A stretch of DNA of 64,000 nucleotides from Arthrobacter tumbae (GTDB taxonomy: Bacteria > Actinomycetota > Actinomycetes > Actinomycetales > Micrococcaceae): the NCBI RefSeq assembly GCF_016907495.1, contig NZ_JAFBCC010000001.1, forward strand, positions 310,001-374,000, in the 5' to 3' direction. The notes below the pieces were generated by a model. That model made no database searches. It was not told where the DNA came from and saw nothing but the letters and a program-made list of their open reading frames with translations. A program made the translations under genes and the position numbers. Positions 40,471 through 49,791 of the stretch are shown one piece after another (position 1 is the first letter of the stretch; the number at the start of each line of letters is the position of its first letter).

Positions 40471-41763
40471 ATGAGCATCACTGCTCGCCTCGTTCTCCTG
40501 GCGCTCCTCGGAGTTGTCCCTGTGCTTCTCTATCCAGGCGCCGTATCGATCGCCCTCTGGGTTGCGCTCCTTGTTCTCGGCTGCGCTGTGGACCTCGCTT
40601 TCGCTGCGTCGCCGCGGGCTATCGGCGTTCAGCGAAGCCTGCCGGGAACCGTCCGCCTGACCGAGGAGACAGTCAGCACCCTCACTGTGCGCAACCATGC
40701 CGAACGGCCTTTCCGCGGATGGATCCGGGAGGGCTGGCAACCGTCCGCAGGAGCGCGGAACCCGGTACACCGCTTGAGCGTTCCGGCCGGTGAGGGCCGC
40801 AATCTTTCCGTGCAGCTGGCTCCCCGTCGCCGCGGCGACCTGTCAGTACACCACGTGACCATCCGCAGCGCCGGTCCGCTTGGACTCGCGGCCCGGCAGG
40901 TCACCATCAAGGCGCCGGGAACCCTGCGGGTGCTGCCGCCCTTCCATTCCAAGCGCCTTTTGCCGTCGAAGCTGAGGCGTCTGCGTGAACTTGACGGCCG
41001 CGCAGCAGTTCAGATACGTGGAGCGGGCACCGAGTTCGATTCTCTCCGGGACTATGTCCGCGGCGACGACGTCCGTTCAATCGATTGGCGGGCGTCCGCA
41101 CGAAGACGCGACACTGTGGTGCGGACCTGGCGACCGGAACGGGACCGCAGAGTAGTCATTGTGCTGGACACCTCACGCACGTCGGCGGCCCGGATCGAGG
41201 ACGAGCCCCGCCTGGACACCGGAATCGAGGCGTCTCTGCTGCTCGCGGTGCTGGCGCAGCGCGGCGGTGACCGCGTCGATTTCCTCGCCTTTGACCGGCG
41301 CCCGCGTGCCCGCGTGCAGTCTGCGGCCAAAGGCAATCTGCTCAAATCACTGGTAACGGCGATGGCTCCGCTCGAATCCGAGCTGATCGAAGCGGATTTC
41401 TCGCAGATTCCTGCACAGGTGCGCTCGATTTCCCCTCACCGCAGCCTGGTGGTGCTCCTCACAGCGCTTGATTCGGGTGCCGTTGAGGAGGGTCTACTTC
41501 CGATGCTGCCCTCGCTTACCTCACAGCACGTCGTGGTGGTTGCCTCCGTCCGCGACCCCCAACTCGACGAACTGCGGATCCAGCGCAGCACTGCCGCCGA
41601 AACATACCGCGCCGCCGCAGCCGAACGCGCTTTGCTGGACCGCGCTGCAATCAAGGAGCGGCTTCGCCAGCTCGGCGCGGAGGTCGTTGACGAACCCCCG
41701 CATGAACTCCCGTCGAAGCTCGCCGACCTCTATATCCGGCTGAAGGCAGCCGGCCGGCTGTGA
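40471..41763 (+). CDS. DUF58-domain protein
   Basis: A 430-residue protein with two N-terminal hydrophobic segments (about 5-22 and 26-45) and a C-terminal DUF58/VWA-like domain. The diagnostic DUF58 stretch is visible as GTEFDSLRDYVRGDDVRSID, with WRASARRR next to it, then VVIVLDTSRTS, a possible MIDAS-type strand. DUF58 proteins partner with MoxR ATPases. It ends the operon; the transglutaminase gene often found next to it is missing here. Confidence 0.88.
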   Translation: MSITARLVLLALLGVVPVLLYPGAVSIALWVALLVLGCAVDLAFAASPRAIGVQRSLPGTVRLTEETVSTLTVRNHAERPFRGWIREGWQPSAGARNPVHRLSVPAGEGRNLSVQLAPRRRGDLSVHHVTIRSAGPLGLAARQVTIKAPGTLRVLPPFHSKRLLPSKLRRLRELDGRAAVQIRGAGTEFDSLRDYVRGDDVRSIDWRASARRRDTVVRTWRPERDRRVVIVLDTSRTSAARIEDEPRLDTGIEASLLLAVLAQRGGDRVDFLAFDRRPRARVQSAAKGNLLKSLVTAMAPLESELIEADFSQIPAQVRSISPHRSLVVLLTALDSGAVEEGLLPMLPSLTSQHVVVVASVRDPQLDELRIQRSTAAETYRAAAAERALLDRAAIKERLRQLGAEVVDEPPHELPSKLADLYIRLKAAGRL

Positions 41764-41818
41764 CCAGCGAACCGGCGGCCGGTATCGCACTGGACTGGCT
41801 CATACAAAGGAGATAGCC

Positions 41819-42490
41819 ATGACATCCTCGATCTACCAGCAGGCCCTCGGCGCCCGCTTCAGCCGGCTGCAACCGGAGCTTCAGGAGTATTTCAGCCTGC
41901 ACGAGAACTCGGGAGTCTACGGCACCGGTCACGGTACGTTCGACGTGGCCGGCTGCCCTGCCCCACTTGTCCGGCCGTTTTTCGCACTTGCCGCGCAGGA
42001 GAACTCGTTCTTCCCGGAGTACGAGAACAATGTGGACTTCACCGTGCGGAACTGGGCCCACCGGGACCCGTTCGGAAGGCCTTCACTGACCGCCCGCCGA
42101 GATCTTTCCTTCAGTAACGTGTCGAGGGTATTCGAGGACACCACCTCGTGGTCGGATGGCCGGCTGGTCGATTACCTCGGAGTCCATCGGCGCATGGCCA
42201 CCGCCCTCGCCTGCGAGGTCACGGGCAACGGTCACATGCGGATGGTCTCCTCAGCCACCCGCCTGTTCGCCGGTCTCAGGCTGCCGCTGCCCGACGCCGT
42301 CGGCGCCCAGGCGTACATGGAGCAGTGGTGGGATGGGGACGAGCACCGGTTCCGCATCAAGACCAACGTGCTGCACCGGCAGCTCGGGCCGGTTCTCGTG
42401 TACGCGGGATGGTTCACCTATGAGCTCACCGAGTACGACGGCGGCCTCCCGCCTCACGTGGCGCCTGCGCGCTGGGAGCGGCGCACGTAG
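41819..42490 (+). CDS. DUF4166-domain protein
   Basis: A 223-residue soluble protein that reads like a DUF4166 protein: an N-terminal SIYQQALGARFSRLQPELQ, then YFSLHENSGVYGTGHGTFDV, and a later lipocalin-like beta-rich region with Trp-rich strands (QWWDGDEHRFRI, VYAGWFTYELTEY). No signal peptide. A strong AAGGAG lies 8 bases before the ATG. It stands 55 bases after the DUF58 gene and may share its transcript. Function unknown. Confidence 0.72.
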   Translation: MTSSIYQQALGARFSRLQPELQEYFSLHENSGVYGTGHGTFDVAGCPAPLVRPFFALAAQENSFFPEYENNVDFTVRNWAHRDPFGRPSLTARRDLSFSNVSRVFEDTTSWSDGRLVDYLGVHRRMATALACEVTGNGHMRMVSSATRLFAGLRLPLPDAVGAQAYMEQWWDGDEHRFRIKTNVLHRQLGPVLVYAGWFTYELTEYDGGLPPHVAPARWERRT

Positions 42491-42506
42491 AACCAGAAAC
42501 AGCGGC

Positions 42507-43544
42507 TCAGGCGTCCGCGATCGCCTGGTTCAGTGCGTCCGCGCTCTGGTTCAGGTGTGCCAGCGCCCTGCGGGCAGAATCCGGTGCATCGTCTGCCAGG
42601 GCATCGGCGGGCGTCAGACGGATGGAAGCGAGTGATTCCAGGGCAAGCCCGAGTCCACGCCAGGGGCGTAAGAGGGCGTCTGCGGTTTCCTGCACCCGCG
42701 CAGGTTTGCCGCGGCGAACCCGGACTCCTGCCCACAGCGTTCGACCGGCTTCGATCAGTTCCGCCAGCGTCTCCCATTCGCTGTGTGAGACGCCGCCGAC
42801 GGGAACTGCGACACCCACACCGGGAACGCGTTCAAGCAGTGGAACCGGCCCTGCGGTTTTGAAGGAGAGCACGACGGCGGTAGCGCCGGCTTTGCGTGCT
42901 CCTTCCGCCAGCAGCGTCCAGGCTTCGACTGCTTCGTGCTCCGGTACGGCGCGCAGTGTCCGGTAGCCGCTCGAAGTCGGTATGGTGCCGGCGAGGACGC
43001 CGTCGATCTGCGGTTCATCCAGCTGCAGTGTGAGCTGGGCGCCGGGGCTCGCAACCGCGGCGCGCCGCAGAAGCGAAGCGACCCCGTCAATAAGCGCATC
43101 TCGGACGTCGCGCCGGGCTCCGTGATCGAGCAGTGCTCGCTCGCCATGATGGAGATGAAGGTTTGCGGCAAGCGACAGCGGTCCCTGACAATGCACTTTG
43201 AGCGAGTCTGCCGGACGCTCTTCGGCCCCCACCAGATCGGCAAGAACGTTTAGATCCGTGGACAGCGCAGACACTGCCCTGCGCAGGTCTTTTCCGGGAC
43301 GGTCCACCAGTCTCCAGCCGTGCGGCTGGAGGTCCACGGGGAGGTCGGCGAGCAGCGCGGCAGTCCGGCCTATTTCATCGCTGCCAACCCCGCGGTCCGG
43401 AAGGGATGGTAGGAACGGCAGATTCGGGCTGCCCAGCTCGCCGCGGATGATCCGTTGAGCTTCGATCGGATCCTGGCCGGGCCAATCCCCCAGGGCGGTG
43501 ACCGTCACGGCAGCGGGTTCAGGCGCCCCTGCGGAACTACTCAT
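42507..43544 (-). CDS. MetE C-terminal-like protein lacking zinc ligands
   Basis: A 345-residue protein resembling the C-terminal half of cobalamin-independent methionine synthase and mycobacterial Rv3015c. The barrel-type stretches LKVHCQGPLSLAANL and TLQLDEPQIDGVLAG are recognisable, but the His-x-Cys zinc pair expected in the MetE family is replaced by a LSFKTAG stretch, so classical methyl transfer to homocysteine is unlikely. Its 5' end neighbours chorismate mutase (8-base overlap) and it belongs to the mnmA-region block also seen in mycobacteria. The actual reaction is unknown. Confidence 0.7.
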   Translation of the reverse strand: MSSSAGAPEPAAVTVTALGDWPGQDPIEAQRIIRGELGSPNLPFLPSLPDRGVGSDEIGRTAALLADLPVDLQPHGWRLVDRPGKDLRRAVSALSTDLNVLADLVGAEERPADSLKVHCQGPLSLAANLHLHHGERALLDHGARRDVRDALIDGVASLLRRAAVASPGAQLTLQLDEPQIDGVLAGTIPTSSGYRTLRAVPEHEAVEAWTLLAEGARKAGATAVVLSFKTAGPVPLLERVPGVGVAVPVGGVSHSEWETLAELIEAGRTLWAGVRVRRGKPARVQETADALLRPWRGLGLALESLASIRLTPADALADDAPDSARRALAHLNQSADALNQAIADA

Positions 43545-43899
43545 CTCGCGACGAGTGGTTCTGCGAAATATCCTGGTGGTGGCGGATGACCTCGGAGATG
43601 ATGAAGTTCAGGAACTTCTCCGCAAACGCCGGATCGAGATGGGCTTCCTCCGCCAGCGCGCGCAGCCGGGCAATCTGCGCTGCCTCGCGGTCAGGGTCCG
43701 CAGGCGGGAGTTTGTGCTCAGCCTTCAGATGACCGACACGCTGTGTTGCCTTGAACCGTTCAGCCAGCAGATACACGAGCGTGGCGTCGATGTTGTCGAT
43801 GCTGCCCCGAACCGAGAGCAGTTCATCCATCACGGCGGAATTCACCTCGCCGGCGAGCGAACTCGCGGATGGGTCGAAGCGCCGGGTCTTCTCAGTCAT
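43537..43899 (-). CDS. Chorismate mutase, AroQ type
   Basis: A 120-residue all-helical AroQ-type chorismate mutase. Catalytic-site features visible are Arg31 in SVRGSIDNIDATLVYLLAERF, Lys49 in ERFKATQRVGHLKAEH, and Asp68-Arg71 in PADPDREAAQIARL; FLNFIISEVIRHHQDI closes the fold. The enzyme converts chorismate to prephenate for Phe/Tyr synthesis. Its 3' end overlaps the MetE-like gene by 8 bases on the same strand. Confidence 0.85.
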   Translation of the reverse strand: MTEKTRRFDPSASSLAGEVNSAVMDELLSVRGSIDNIDATLVYLLAERFKATQRVGHLKAEHKLPPADPDREAAQIARLRALAEEAHLDPAFAEKFLNFIISEVIRHHQDISQNHSSRDE

Positions 43900-43915
43900 G
43901 GTTCCAGTTAAGCAG

Positions 43916-43951
43916 ACCGCGCAGGTGCATCACGCATTGTGTCTGCGCGGT
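43916..43951. terminator. Hairpin between mnmA and chorismate mutase
   Basis: ACCGCGCAG (43916-43924) pairs with CTGCGCGGT (43943-43951) around an 18-base loop. It lies just after the mnmA stop and before the chorismate mutase start on the minus strand. There is no T-run, so termination is only likely. Confidence 0.45.
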
Positions 43952-43959
43952 GCGTGCGG

Positions 43960-45099
43960 CTAGCGTGCCGCAGCAAGATCCGGGCGCTCGAGCGAACGGG
44001 CCGAATCCAGCGTCGCCTGCCCGAGCACGCGGGTTCCCTGATAAATGACGACCGTCTGTCCGGGCGCGACACCGCGCATGGGTTCGGTGAGCCGGACTAC
44101 GAGGCTCTGGCGGCCATCGTCGTCGTACTCCACCTGCGCACGCGCGTCGACCGGGTCACCGTGCGCACGTACCTGCGCCATGCAGTCGAATTCCTCGCCG
44201 CTTTCGACGGCGGGAATCGGCAGCCCGGCCCAGGAAACCTTGATACCGCGCAGCTGGTCGACGGCGAGCATGCGCTCCGGTCCGACCACCACGGTGTTTT
44301 CCTTCGGACGGATCTCCAGGACGAACCGGGGCTTGCCATCCGGAGCCGGCCGTCCCAGCTTGAGGCCCTTACGCTGGCCGACCGTGAATGCATTGGCTCC
44401 GGGGTGGGTGCCGATGGTCTCGCCCTCGACATCCACGATGTTGCCCTCGCTGAGCTCGATCCGCTCCTCAAGCCAACCGCGGGTATCACCGTCGGGGATG
44501 AAGCAGATGTCGTGGCTGTCCGGCTTGTTTGCAACGGACAGACCGCGACGCTCGGCCTCTGCCCGTACTTCCGCCTTGGACGGCGTCTCAGCGAGCGGGA
44601 ACATGGAATGCTTCAGCTGTTCGTGCGTGAGCACGCCCAGCACATACGACTGGTCCTTGGCCCAGTCCGCCGCGCGGTGCAGTTCCCGGCTGCCGTCGAC
44701 GTTCTCGATGACCTTCGCGTAGTGGCCGGTGCAGACCGCATCAAAACCGAGGGCCAGCGCCTTCTCGAGCAGCGCTGCGAACTTGATCCGCTCGTTGCAC
44801 CGCATACAGGGATTCGGCGTGCGACCGGCGGCGTACTCGGCGATGAAGTCGTCCACCACGTCTTCCTTGAACCGCTCGGAGAAGTCCCACACGTAGTACG
44901 GGATGCCGAGGATGTCGCAGGCGCGCCAGGCATCGCGGCTGTCCTCGATGGTGCAGCATCCACGGCTGCCGGTGCGCAGGGTCCCGGGCATGCGTGAGAG
45001 CGCGAGGTGGACGCCGACGACGTCGTGCCCTGCCTCCACCGCACGGGCAGCCGCAACGGCCGAATCGACTCCGCCGCTCATCGCTGCGAGTACCTTCAT
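43960..45099 (-). CDS. mnmA: tRNA-specific 2-thiouridylase MnmA
   Basis: A 379-residue enzyme that thiolates U34 of tRNA-Lys, -Glu and -Gln. The PP-loop [10 protein letters not shown] (8-17) binds ATP; catalytic Cys98 is in TPNPCMRCN and the second Cys199 in [12 protein letters not shown]; a C-terminal beta-barrel binds tRNA. Length is typical. It follows the cysteine desulfurase that supplies sulfur by 14 bases, as in M. tuberculosis Rv3025c-Rv3024c. GGGAGAG precedes the ATG. Confidence 0.95.
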   Translation of the reverse strand: MKVLAAMSGGVDSAVAAARAVEAGHDVVGVHLALSRMPGTLRTGSRGCCTIEDSRDAWRACDILGIPYYVWDFSERFKEDVVDDFIAEYAAGRTPNPCMRCNERIKFAALLEKALALGFDAVCTGHYAKVIENVDGSRELHRAADWAKDQSYVLGVLTHEQLKHSMFPLAETPSKAEVRAEAERRGLSVANKPDSHDICFIPDGDTRGWLEERIELSEGNIVDVEGETIGTHPGANAFTVGQRKGLKLGRPAPDGKPRFVLEIRPKENTVVVGPERMLAVDQLRGIKVSWAGLPIPAVESGEEFDCMAQVRAHGDPVDARAQVEYDDDGRQSLVVRLTEPMRGVAPGQTVVIYQGTRVLGQATLDSARSLERPDLAAAR

Positions 45100-45113
45100 T
45101 GTTTGCGCTCTCC

Positions 45114-46322
45114 CTAACTGAAGCCTGTTCCTGCTGTCTGGATCGATGAGGCATGGTCTGACATGCCCGCCTTGAGGGCACGTTGATACGCTTCCGGCAG
45201 CGCGGCCACCAAGGCGTCAACGTCTTCCGGCGTCGATGTATGCCCGAGGCTGAAACGCTGGGCGCCGCGGGCCTCGGTAACGCTTAGCCCCATGGCCAGC
45301 AGCACGTGGGAGGGCCGCGGCACTCCGGCGGTGCACGCCGATCCGGTGGAGGACTCGACCCCCGCTACGTCGAGCAGGAAGAGCAGCGAGTCCCCCTCGC
45401 ACCCCGGAAAGGTGAAATGGGCGTTGCCCGGCAGCCGTTCGGTTTCAGGCCCCCGCAGGACTGCCTCCGGTACAACCCGTTGGACGCCGGCGATGAGCCG
45501 GTCCCGCAGGCCCGCGATCCGCGCAGATTCATTGGGAAGGTGAGTGGCGGCGTCGTCGGCTGCTGCCGCGAATGCGGCGATACCGGCGGTATCCAGCGTG
45601 CCGGAGCGGATGTCCCGCTCCTGGCCGCCGCCGTGCTGGACCGGCGTTAGTTTCACGGCCCGGCCAACGAACAACGCTCCCACGCCCACCGGGCCGCCGA
45701 TCTTGTGCCCGCTGACGGCCATGGTGGCCAGCCCCGATTCGGCGAAGGAAACGGGCACTGATCCGAAGGCCTGGACCGCGTCCGAGTGGACCGGAATGCC
45801 GTGAGCCGCCGCAGCGGAGGTAATTTCGGCAATCGGCTGCAGCGCACCCACCTCGTTGTTCGCCCACATGACGGTGATCAGCGCGATCTCGTCCGCGCCG
45901 CTGTCGAGCTCCTGCCTGAGCGCGTCCAGCCGGACAATGCCCTCCGCTGTCACCGGGAGCCAGGTCACTTGGGCGCCCTCGTGCCGTTCCAGCCATTCGA
46001 CGGTGTCCTGGACAGCGGGGTGCTCGACGGCGCTGCACAGGATCCGGGTCCTCCGCGGTTCCGCGTCACGGCGGGCCCAAAACAGTCCCTTGACGGCAAG
46101 GTTGTCCGCCTCTGTACCGCCGGACGTGAAAATGACCTCGGACGGATGTGCCCCGGCTGCCCGGGCCAGCGTTTCGCGGGCGTCTTCGACAGCCCTGCGG
46201 GCACGCCGGCCGGAGCCGTGCAGCGATGAAGGATTGCCGCTACGGCTGAGTTCTGTGGTGAGTGCGGCGAGCGCGGGCGCCGAGAGGGGCGTGGTCGCCG
46301 CGTGATCGAGGTACACGGGCAC
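45114..46322 (-). CDS. Cysteine desulfurase (IscS/NifS family)
   Basis: A 402-residue PLP enzyme that removes sulfur from cysteine as a persulfide. Visible residues are His104-region [11 protein letters not shown], the PLP-lysine Lys207 in [11 protein letters not shown], and the catalytic cysteine Cys330 in [10 protein letters not shown]. Its immediate neighbour mnmA is the likely sulfur acceptor pathway. The GTG has TAGAAT exactly 6 bases upstream and no Shine-Dalgarno, suggesting a leaderless transcript. Confidence 0.93.
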   Translation of the reverse strand: MPVYLDHAATTPLSAPALAALTTELSRSGNPSSLHGSGRRARRAVEDARETLARAAGAHPSEVIFTSGGTEADNLAVKGLFWARRDAEPRRTRILCSAVEHPAVQDTVEWLERHEGAQVTWLPVTAEGIVRLDALRQELDSGADEIALITVMWANNEVGALQPIAEITSAAAAHGIPVHSDAVQAFGSVPVSFAESGLATMAVSGHKIGGPVGVGALFVGRAVKLTPVQHGGGQERDIRSGTLDTAGIAAFAAAADDAATHLPNESARIAGLRDRLIAGVQRVVPEAVLRGPETERLPGNAHFTFPGCEGDSLLFLLDVAGVESSTGSACTAGVPRPSHVLLAMGLSVTEARGAQRFSLGHTSTPEDVDALVAALPEAYQRALKAGMSDHASSIQTAGTGFS

Positions 46323-46328
46323 CCGTCG

Positions 46329-46334
46329 ATTCTA
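46329..46334 (-). promoter_or_regulatory. Leaderless -10 box (TAGAAT) for the cysteine desulfurase
   Basis: TAGAAT is one base from the TATAAT consensus and stands 6 bases before the GTG start. The 85-base gap to the divergent FolP2-like gene also contains TAGAAA (46396-46401), placed 6 bases before that gene's GTG on the plus strand. Confidence 0.55.
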
Positions 46335-46407
46335 CCGTCGGACGCTTCCAAAGCCGAACGGGCCCGGGAGCGCGGGCGCTGTCAGGAACGGCTGATAGAA
46401 ATGAGCT

Positions 46408-47340
46408 GTGGAAAAGATCCCCGCACATCCCGGCTTCCCGCAGTTCGTTCCCCACCTGCTGCATGCCAGGCACACGTTCGGGCAGCGCGTCCTGGACTTC
46501 GACCGGCAGATCGCGCTGATGGCGATCATCAACCGCACCCCGGATTCCTTCTACGACGGCGGACGCACCTTCGCACTGCAGGCGGCGGTCGATGCTTCGC
46601 TGCAGGCAGTGTCCGACGGCGCGGACTGGGTGGACATCGGCGGCGCGCCTTTCGCGCCGGGGCCGGCCATCCCGGCTGATGAGGAAGCCGACAGGATTCT
46701 TCCGGTGATCCGTGCAGTCAGAGACGCGTCCGACGTCGTCATTTCTGCCGATACCTTCCTGCCGGAAGTGGCGGAGCAGGCCATCAAGGCGGGGGCGAAC
46801 GTTGTCAATGACACCACCGGCCTTCGCAACCGGGATCTCGCGGCGGTGGTTGCCGAGACGGGCGCGCACGTAGTCATCACCCACAGCCTTGCCGAGCCGC
46901 GCACCGTGCTTGGACGGCCGGCCTACGCGGATGTGGTGGCGGAGGTGGCGGACTTCCTGGTCCGGCAGGTGGAGCTCGCGGTCAACCTGGGCATCGGCGA
47001 AAACCGCATCCTGGTGGATCCCGGACATGACCTGAACAAGAACACCCTGCACTCACTCGAAATCACGCGCCGGTTCGCCGAAATCGCCGGGCTTGGGTTT
47101 CCGACGCTCGCGGCAGTGTCGAACAAGGATTTCATCGGGGAGACGCTGAACCGGCCCAAGCCGGAACGGGTGGAAGGATCCATTGCCGCCGCCGTCATGT
47201 GTGCACTCGGCGGCGCCCGGATCCTCCGGATGCACAACGTAGCCGCAGCCCATTCCGCCATCACTGTGGTGGAAGCAGCCATGGGCTGGCGCCAACCGGC
47301 CTATCTCCGTCACAACATGGGAGAGTACAACCAGCCATGA
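46408..47340 (+). CDS. folP2: Dihydropteroate synthase-like protein, FolP2 type
   Basis: A 310-residue TIM-barrel protein of the pterin-binding family. INRTPDSFYDGG (41-52), VNDTTGL, ILVDPGHDLNKNT, AAVSNKDFIGE and LRMHNVAA follow the DHPS pattern, but the canonical GESTRPG loop is replaced by GGAPFAPG (78-85). These variants match M. tuberculosis FolP2 (Rv1207), a paralogue for which DHPS activity is not established, rather than FolP1. It is translationally coupled (ATGA) to a RibD-C reductase. True DHPS activity is therefore doubtful. Confidence 0.82.
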   Translation: MEKIPAHPGFPQFVPHLLHARHTFGQRVLDFDRQIALMAIINRTPDSFYDGGRTFALQAAVDASLQAVSDGADWVDIGGAPFAPGPAIPADEEADRILPVIRAVRDASDVVISADTFLPEVAEQAIKAGANVVNDTTGLRNRDLAAVVAETGAHVVITHSLAEPRTVLGRPAYADVVAEVADFLVRQVELAVNLGIGENRILVDPGHDLNKNTLHSLEITRRFAEIAGLGFPTLAAVSNKDFIGETLNRPKPERVEGSIAAAVMCALGGARILRMHNVAAAHSAITVVEAAMGWRQPAYLRHNMGEYNQP

Positions 47341-48083
47341 TCAACCAGCTCCTCCCCCGCAGCGCAGCCGACCGATCCGACGACGATCTGCTTGCGCTCT
47401 ACGACTACCCATCCAAGCGCCCCTGGGCGCGGTTCAACTTCATCGCCAGCCTCGACGGCTCAGCGGCGCATCAGGGCGTTTCCGCGCCATTAGGCAATGA
47501 GGGCGACCGGCGCCTGTTCGGTCTCCTCCGGCGGCTCAGCGATGTGATCCTTATCGGGGCGGGAACCGTGCGCGCCGAGGGCTACGCTGGGCCCCTGGTC
47601 AGCGAGGGGGACACCCGCTGGCGCACCGATCGGGGGCTGTCTGCCCACCCCGCCCTCGCCATCATTTCGGGCACGCTGGGCCTGGATCCGGACAGCGACC
47701 TGTTCCGGCTCTCTCCCGTGCGCCCCCTTCTCCTGACGACGGCGGCGGTGGACCCGGAGCGCGTACGGTCCCTATCGGAGGTTGCCGACGTCGTGATCGC
47801 GGGTGCTGAGAGCGTTGGCGCGCGCACGTGCGTTTCAACGCTGAACGACCGCGGATTGGGCCGCATACTCTGTGAAGGCGGGCCCAGCATCTTCGGCGCA
47901 TTTCTGGCTGAAGACGCAGTGGACGAACTGTGCCTCTCACTCAGCCCGTTGCTGACCGGTGGCCAGGGCTCGCCTATCGCCGCCGGCGCTGACAACCCGG
48001 AGCTCCACCGGTTGGCGTTGGCGTCACTGCTGGAGTCCGACTCTGCCCTCTATGGACGCTGGACGCGCGCGACGAGCCGCTAA
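47337..48083 (+). CDS. RibD C-terminal domain reductase
   Basis: A 248-residue protein of the DHFR-like RibD-C family. The core contains ARFNFIASLDGSAAHQG, RLSDVILIGAGTVRAEGY, ILCEGGPSIFGAFL and DELCLSLSPLLTGGQG, all typical NADPH-dependent reductase elements. It lacks a deaminase domain. Members act in riboflavin synthesis or, as with M. tuberculosis Rv2671, can reduce dihydrofolate. Coupling to a DHPS-like gene favours a pteridine-related role; the substrate is inferred. Its end overlaps the convergent lipoprotein gene by 4 bases. Confidence 0.83.
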   Translation: MINQLLPRSAADRSDDDLLALYDYPSKRPWARFNFIASLDGSAAHQGVSAPLGNEGDRRLFGLLRRLSDVILIGAGTVRAEGYAGPLVSEGDTRWRTDRGLSAHPALAIISGTLGLDPDSDLFRLSPVRPLLLTTAAVDPERVRSLSEVADVVIAGAESVGARTCVSTLNDRGLGRILCEGGPSIFGAFLAEDAVDELCLSLSPLLTGGQGSPIAAGADNPELHRLALASLLESDSALYGRWTRATSR

Positions 48084-48778
48084 CCCGGTGGAACGACGGA
48101 GATGCTGCTGCGTACCTCGACGGAGGCCGCGGTCAGTTGCTCGTCCGACGGACACGAGATGATGAAGGCCAGCCCGGTCCCCGTTGCCTCGAAGAGACGC
48201 AACGATATGGCGCTGGCAGGATGATCTCCCGCAGCGTCCTGCACATAGGTCAGGAACTCGATCGATGCCGTCGATTCCGCCGGCGAGGCTCCCCATAACC
48301 AGTCAGTGGTCACCAGGTACTCCGGCAGGATGCTCGGATCCAGAAACCGGAACAGCGCCTCGGTGGAGGCCCGGTCATTACCGCTGACCACCAGTGGGCC
48401 CTGCGGCGGTGTGGAGCGCAGTGACGCAGTGCAGCCGGCGTCGCTGACGTACACGGACTCGCCGTTGACCAGGACCTTCTCCTGCGACCACCCCGGAGCT
48501 CTTGACAGCCCGTCGGAGAAGGCAACCGTGTCAGCTTCCTCAATGTAGCTTCCACGGTCAAACGTCATGTCATTGCCGACGATGTCGGCACGCGGCAGTG
48601 GCGGCAACTCAGACAAACCGCCGGAGGCATCGCCGGAGGGCTCCGGCGCCGTCGTCATCATGCTGTCCGATGCAGGTGCGTCCGGCGACACGGGCACCTC
48701 GATCCGGCATCCGGCGAGCAGTGGTGCAAGGACAAGCAGAATGGCGCACGCCGGCAGCGGCCGATCCCTCCATGCCAT
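48080..48778 (-). CDS. Secreted lipoprotein, unknown function
   Basis: A 232-residue lipoprotein: the signal peptide ends in the lipobox LAGC (Cys24), then a Ser/Pro/Asp-rich linker (about 25-65) and a domain with two cysteines (DAGCTAS and FIISCPS) that may form a disulfide. GGGGAGG precedes the ATG. I do not recognise the family. It stands alone, convergent with the RibD-C gene. Confidence 0.7.
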   Translation of the reverse strand: MAWRDRPLPACAILLVLAPLLAGCRIEVPVSPDAPASDSMMTTAPEPSGDASGGLSELPPLPRADIVGNDMTFDRGSYIEEADTVAFSDGLSRAPGWSQEKVLVNGESVYVSDAGCTASLRSTPPQGPLVVSGNDRASTEALFRFLDPSILPEYLVTTDWLWGASPAESTASIEFLTYVQDAAGDHPASAISLRLFEATGTGLAFIISCPSDEQLTAASVEVRSSISVVPPG

Positions 48779-48900
48779 TCCAGCCTCCCCGTCCCTCTCG
48801 ATCCTTGACCCTCTTGACCCGTAAGGCGGCCCTTGACGACGCCGGCACCTACTCTAGCGAGCGCACGCCACACAAGCTCCCCGGATGGAAGGCGTGCCCT

Positions 48901-49791
48901 TCAGGCCAGTATGTTCAGGGCTCCCGGTACGACGTCGATGCGCACAGGTCCGGTTCCGACGGGCTCGCCGTCGGCGTAGAGCTCGATGCCCGGCACCCCA
49001 AGCTCAACCGAGGATGCCCTCCGGAGGTGCACCTCGCGCAGCCCCACGTGCCGGCCGGAGAAGAGCAGCGGGAACAGCGCCAGGAGCCGTAGCCGGGACA
49101 GCGGATCCACCACCAGCACATGCAGCCGCCCGTCGTCGGTCCTTGCTTCCGGAGTGATGAGCATGCCGCCGCCGATGGAACGCAGGTTGGACACGCAGAC
49201 GAGCATTGCAGACACGTCAGCTTCCTCGCCATCGATGCTCAGCCGGTAGTCCAGGGGGCGGAAGAACGGCAATTCGCGCAACAGTGCCAGTACGTATCTG
49301 GCCCGACCGCGCGGGCGGGCCCAGCGGTTGGCCCGGGCATTCACCACAGCGTCAAGACCGGCGGAACAGGCAGCGGCAAACCAGATGTCCTGCCTGCCGG
49401 CCGCCGTGATCCGCCCCAGGTCCATCCGGCGTGCCTCCCGCCCCAGCGAGGGCAGCAGAACTGCGAGCGCGGCCGGCGGAGAGCGCAGCGGCAGGCCAAG
49501 TGAGCGCGCGATGTCGTTCCCGGTGCCCACGGGGATGATGCCGAGCGGCACACCCGTTCCTGCGAGGACGTTGATGGCGACGGACACCAGGCCGTCCCCG
49601 CCGACGGCTACGAGCCCGTCCGGATGCCGCGTGAGCGCGCTTTCGAGTTCGGTCCGCAGCTGTTCTGGTCCCTGCAGGCCCACCACATCGAGCGTGTGCC
49701 CAGCCGATTCCAAGCCCCGCACGATGTCCGGTGCTGCGCGCGCCCCGGCGCCGGAACCGGCCACTGGATTGAGCGCAACAACGAGCTTCAA
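48901..49791 (-). CDS. Diacylglycerol kinase-family lipid kinase
   Basis: A 296-residue DagK/YegS-family kinase. It begins MKLVVALNPVAGSGAG (the nucleotide-site NPVAG motif), with GGDG at residues 64-67 and IPVGTGNDIARSLGLP, which contact ATP and metal. The beta-rich C-terminal domain holds GMLITPEARTDDGRLHVLVV. It phosphorylates diacylglycerol or a related lipid for recycling. The start overlaps the pentapeptide-protein stop as ATGA. Confidence 0.9.
   Translation of the reverse strand: MKLVVALNPVAGSGAGARAAPDIVRGLESAGHTLDVVGLQGPEQLRTELESALTRHPDGLVAVGGDGLVSVAINVLAGTGVPLGIIPVGTGNDIARSLGLPLRSPPAALAVLLPSLGREARRMDLGRITAAGRQDIWFAAACSAGLDAVVNARANRWARPRGRARYVLALLRELPFFRPLDYRLSIDGEEADVSAMLVCVSNLRSIGGGMLITPEARTDDGRLHVLVVDPLSRLRLLALFPLLFSGRHVGLREVHLRRASSVELGVPGIELYADGEPVGTGPVRIDVVPGALNILA

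Noticed and set aside
43916..43951. Hairpin after mnmA as a riboswitch
   Set aside because: It has only a single stem with no conserved aptamer-like core; a terminator or incidental hairpin is simpler.
43939..44997. Open frame of 352 codons opposite mnmA
   Set aside because: Antisense to an unmistakable MnmA; its sequence shows no protein-like motif.
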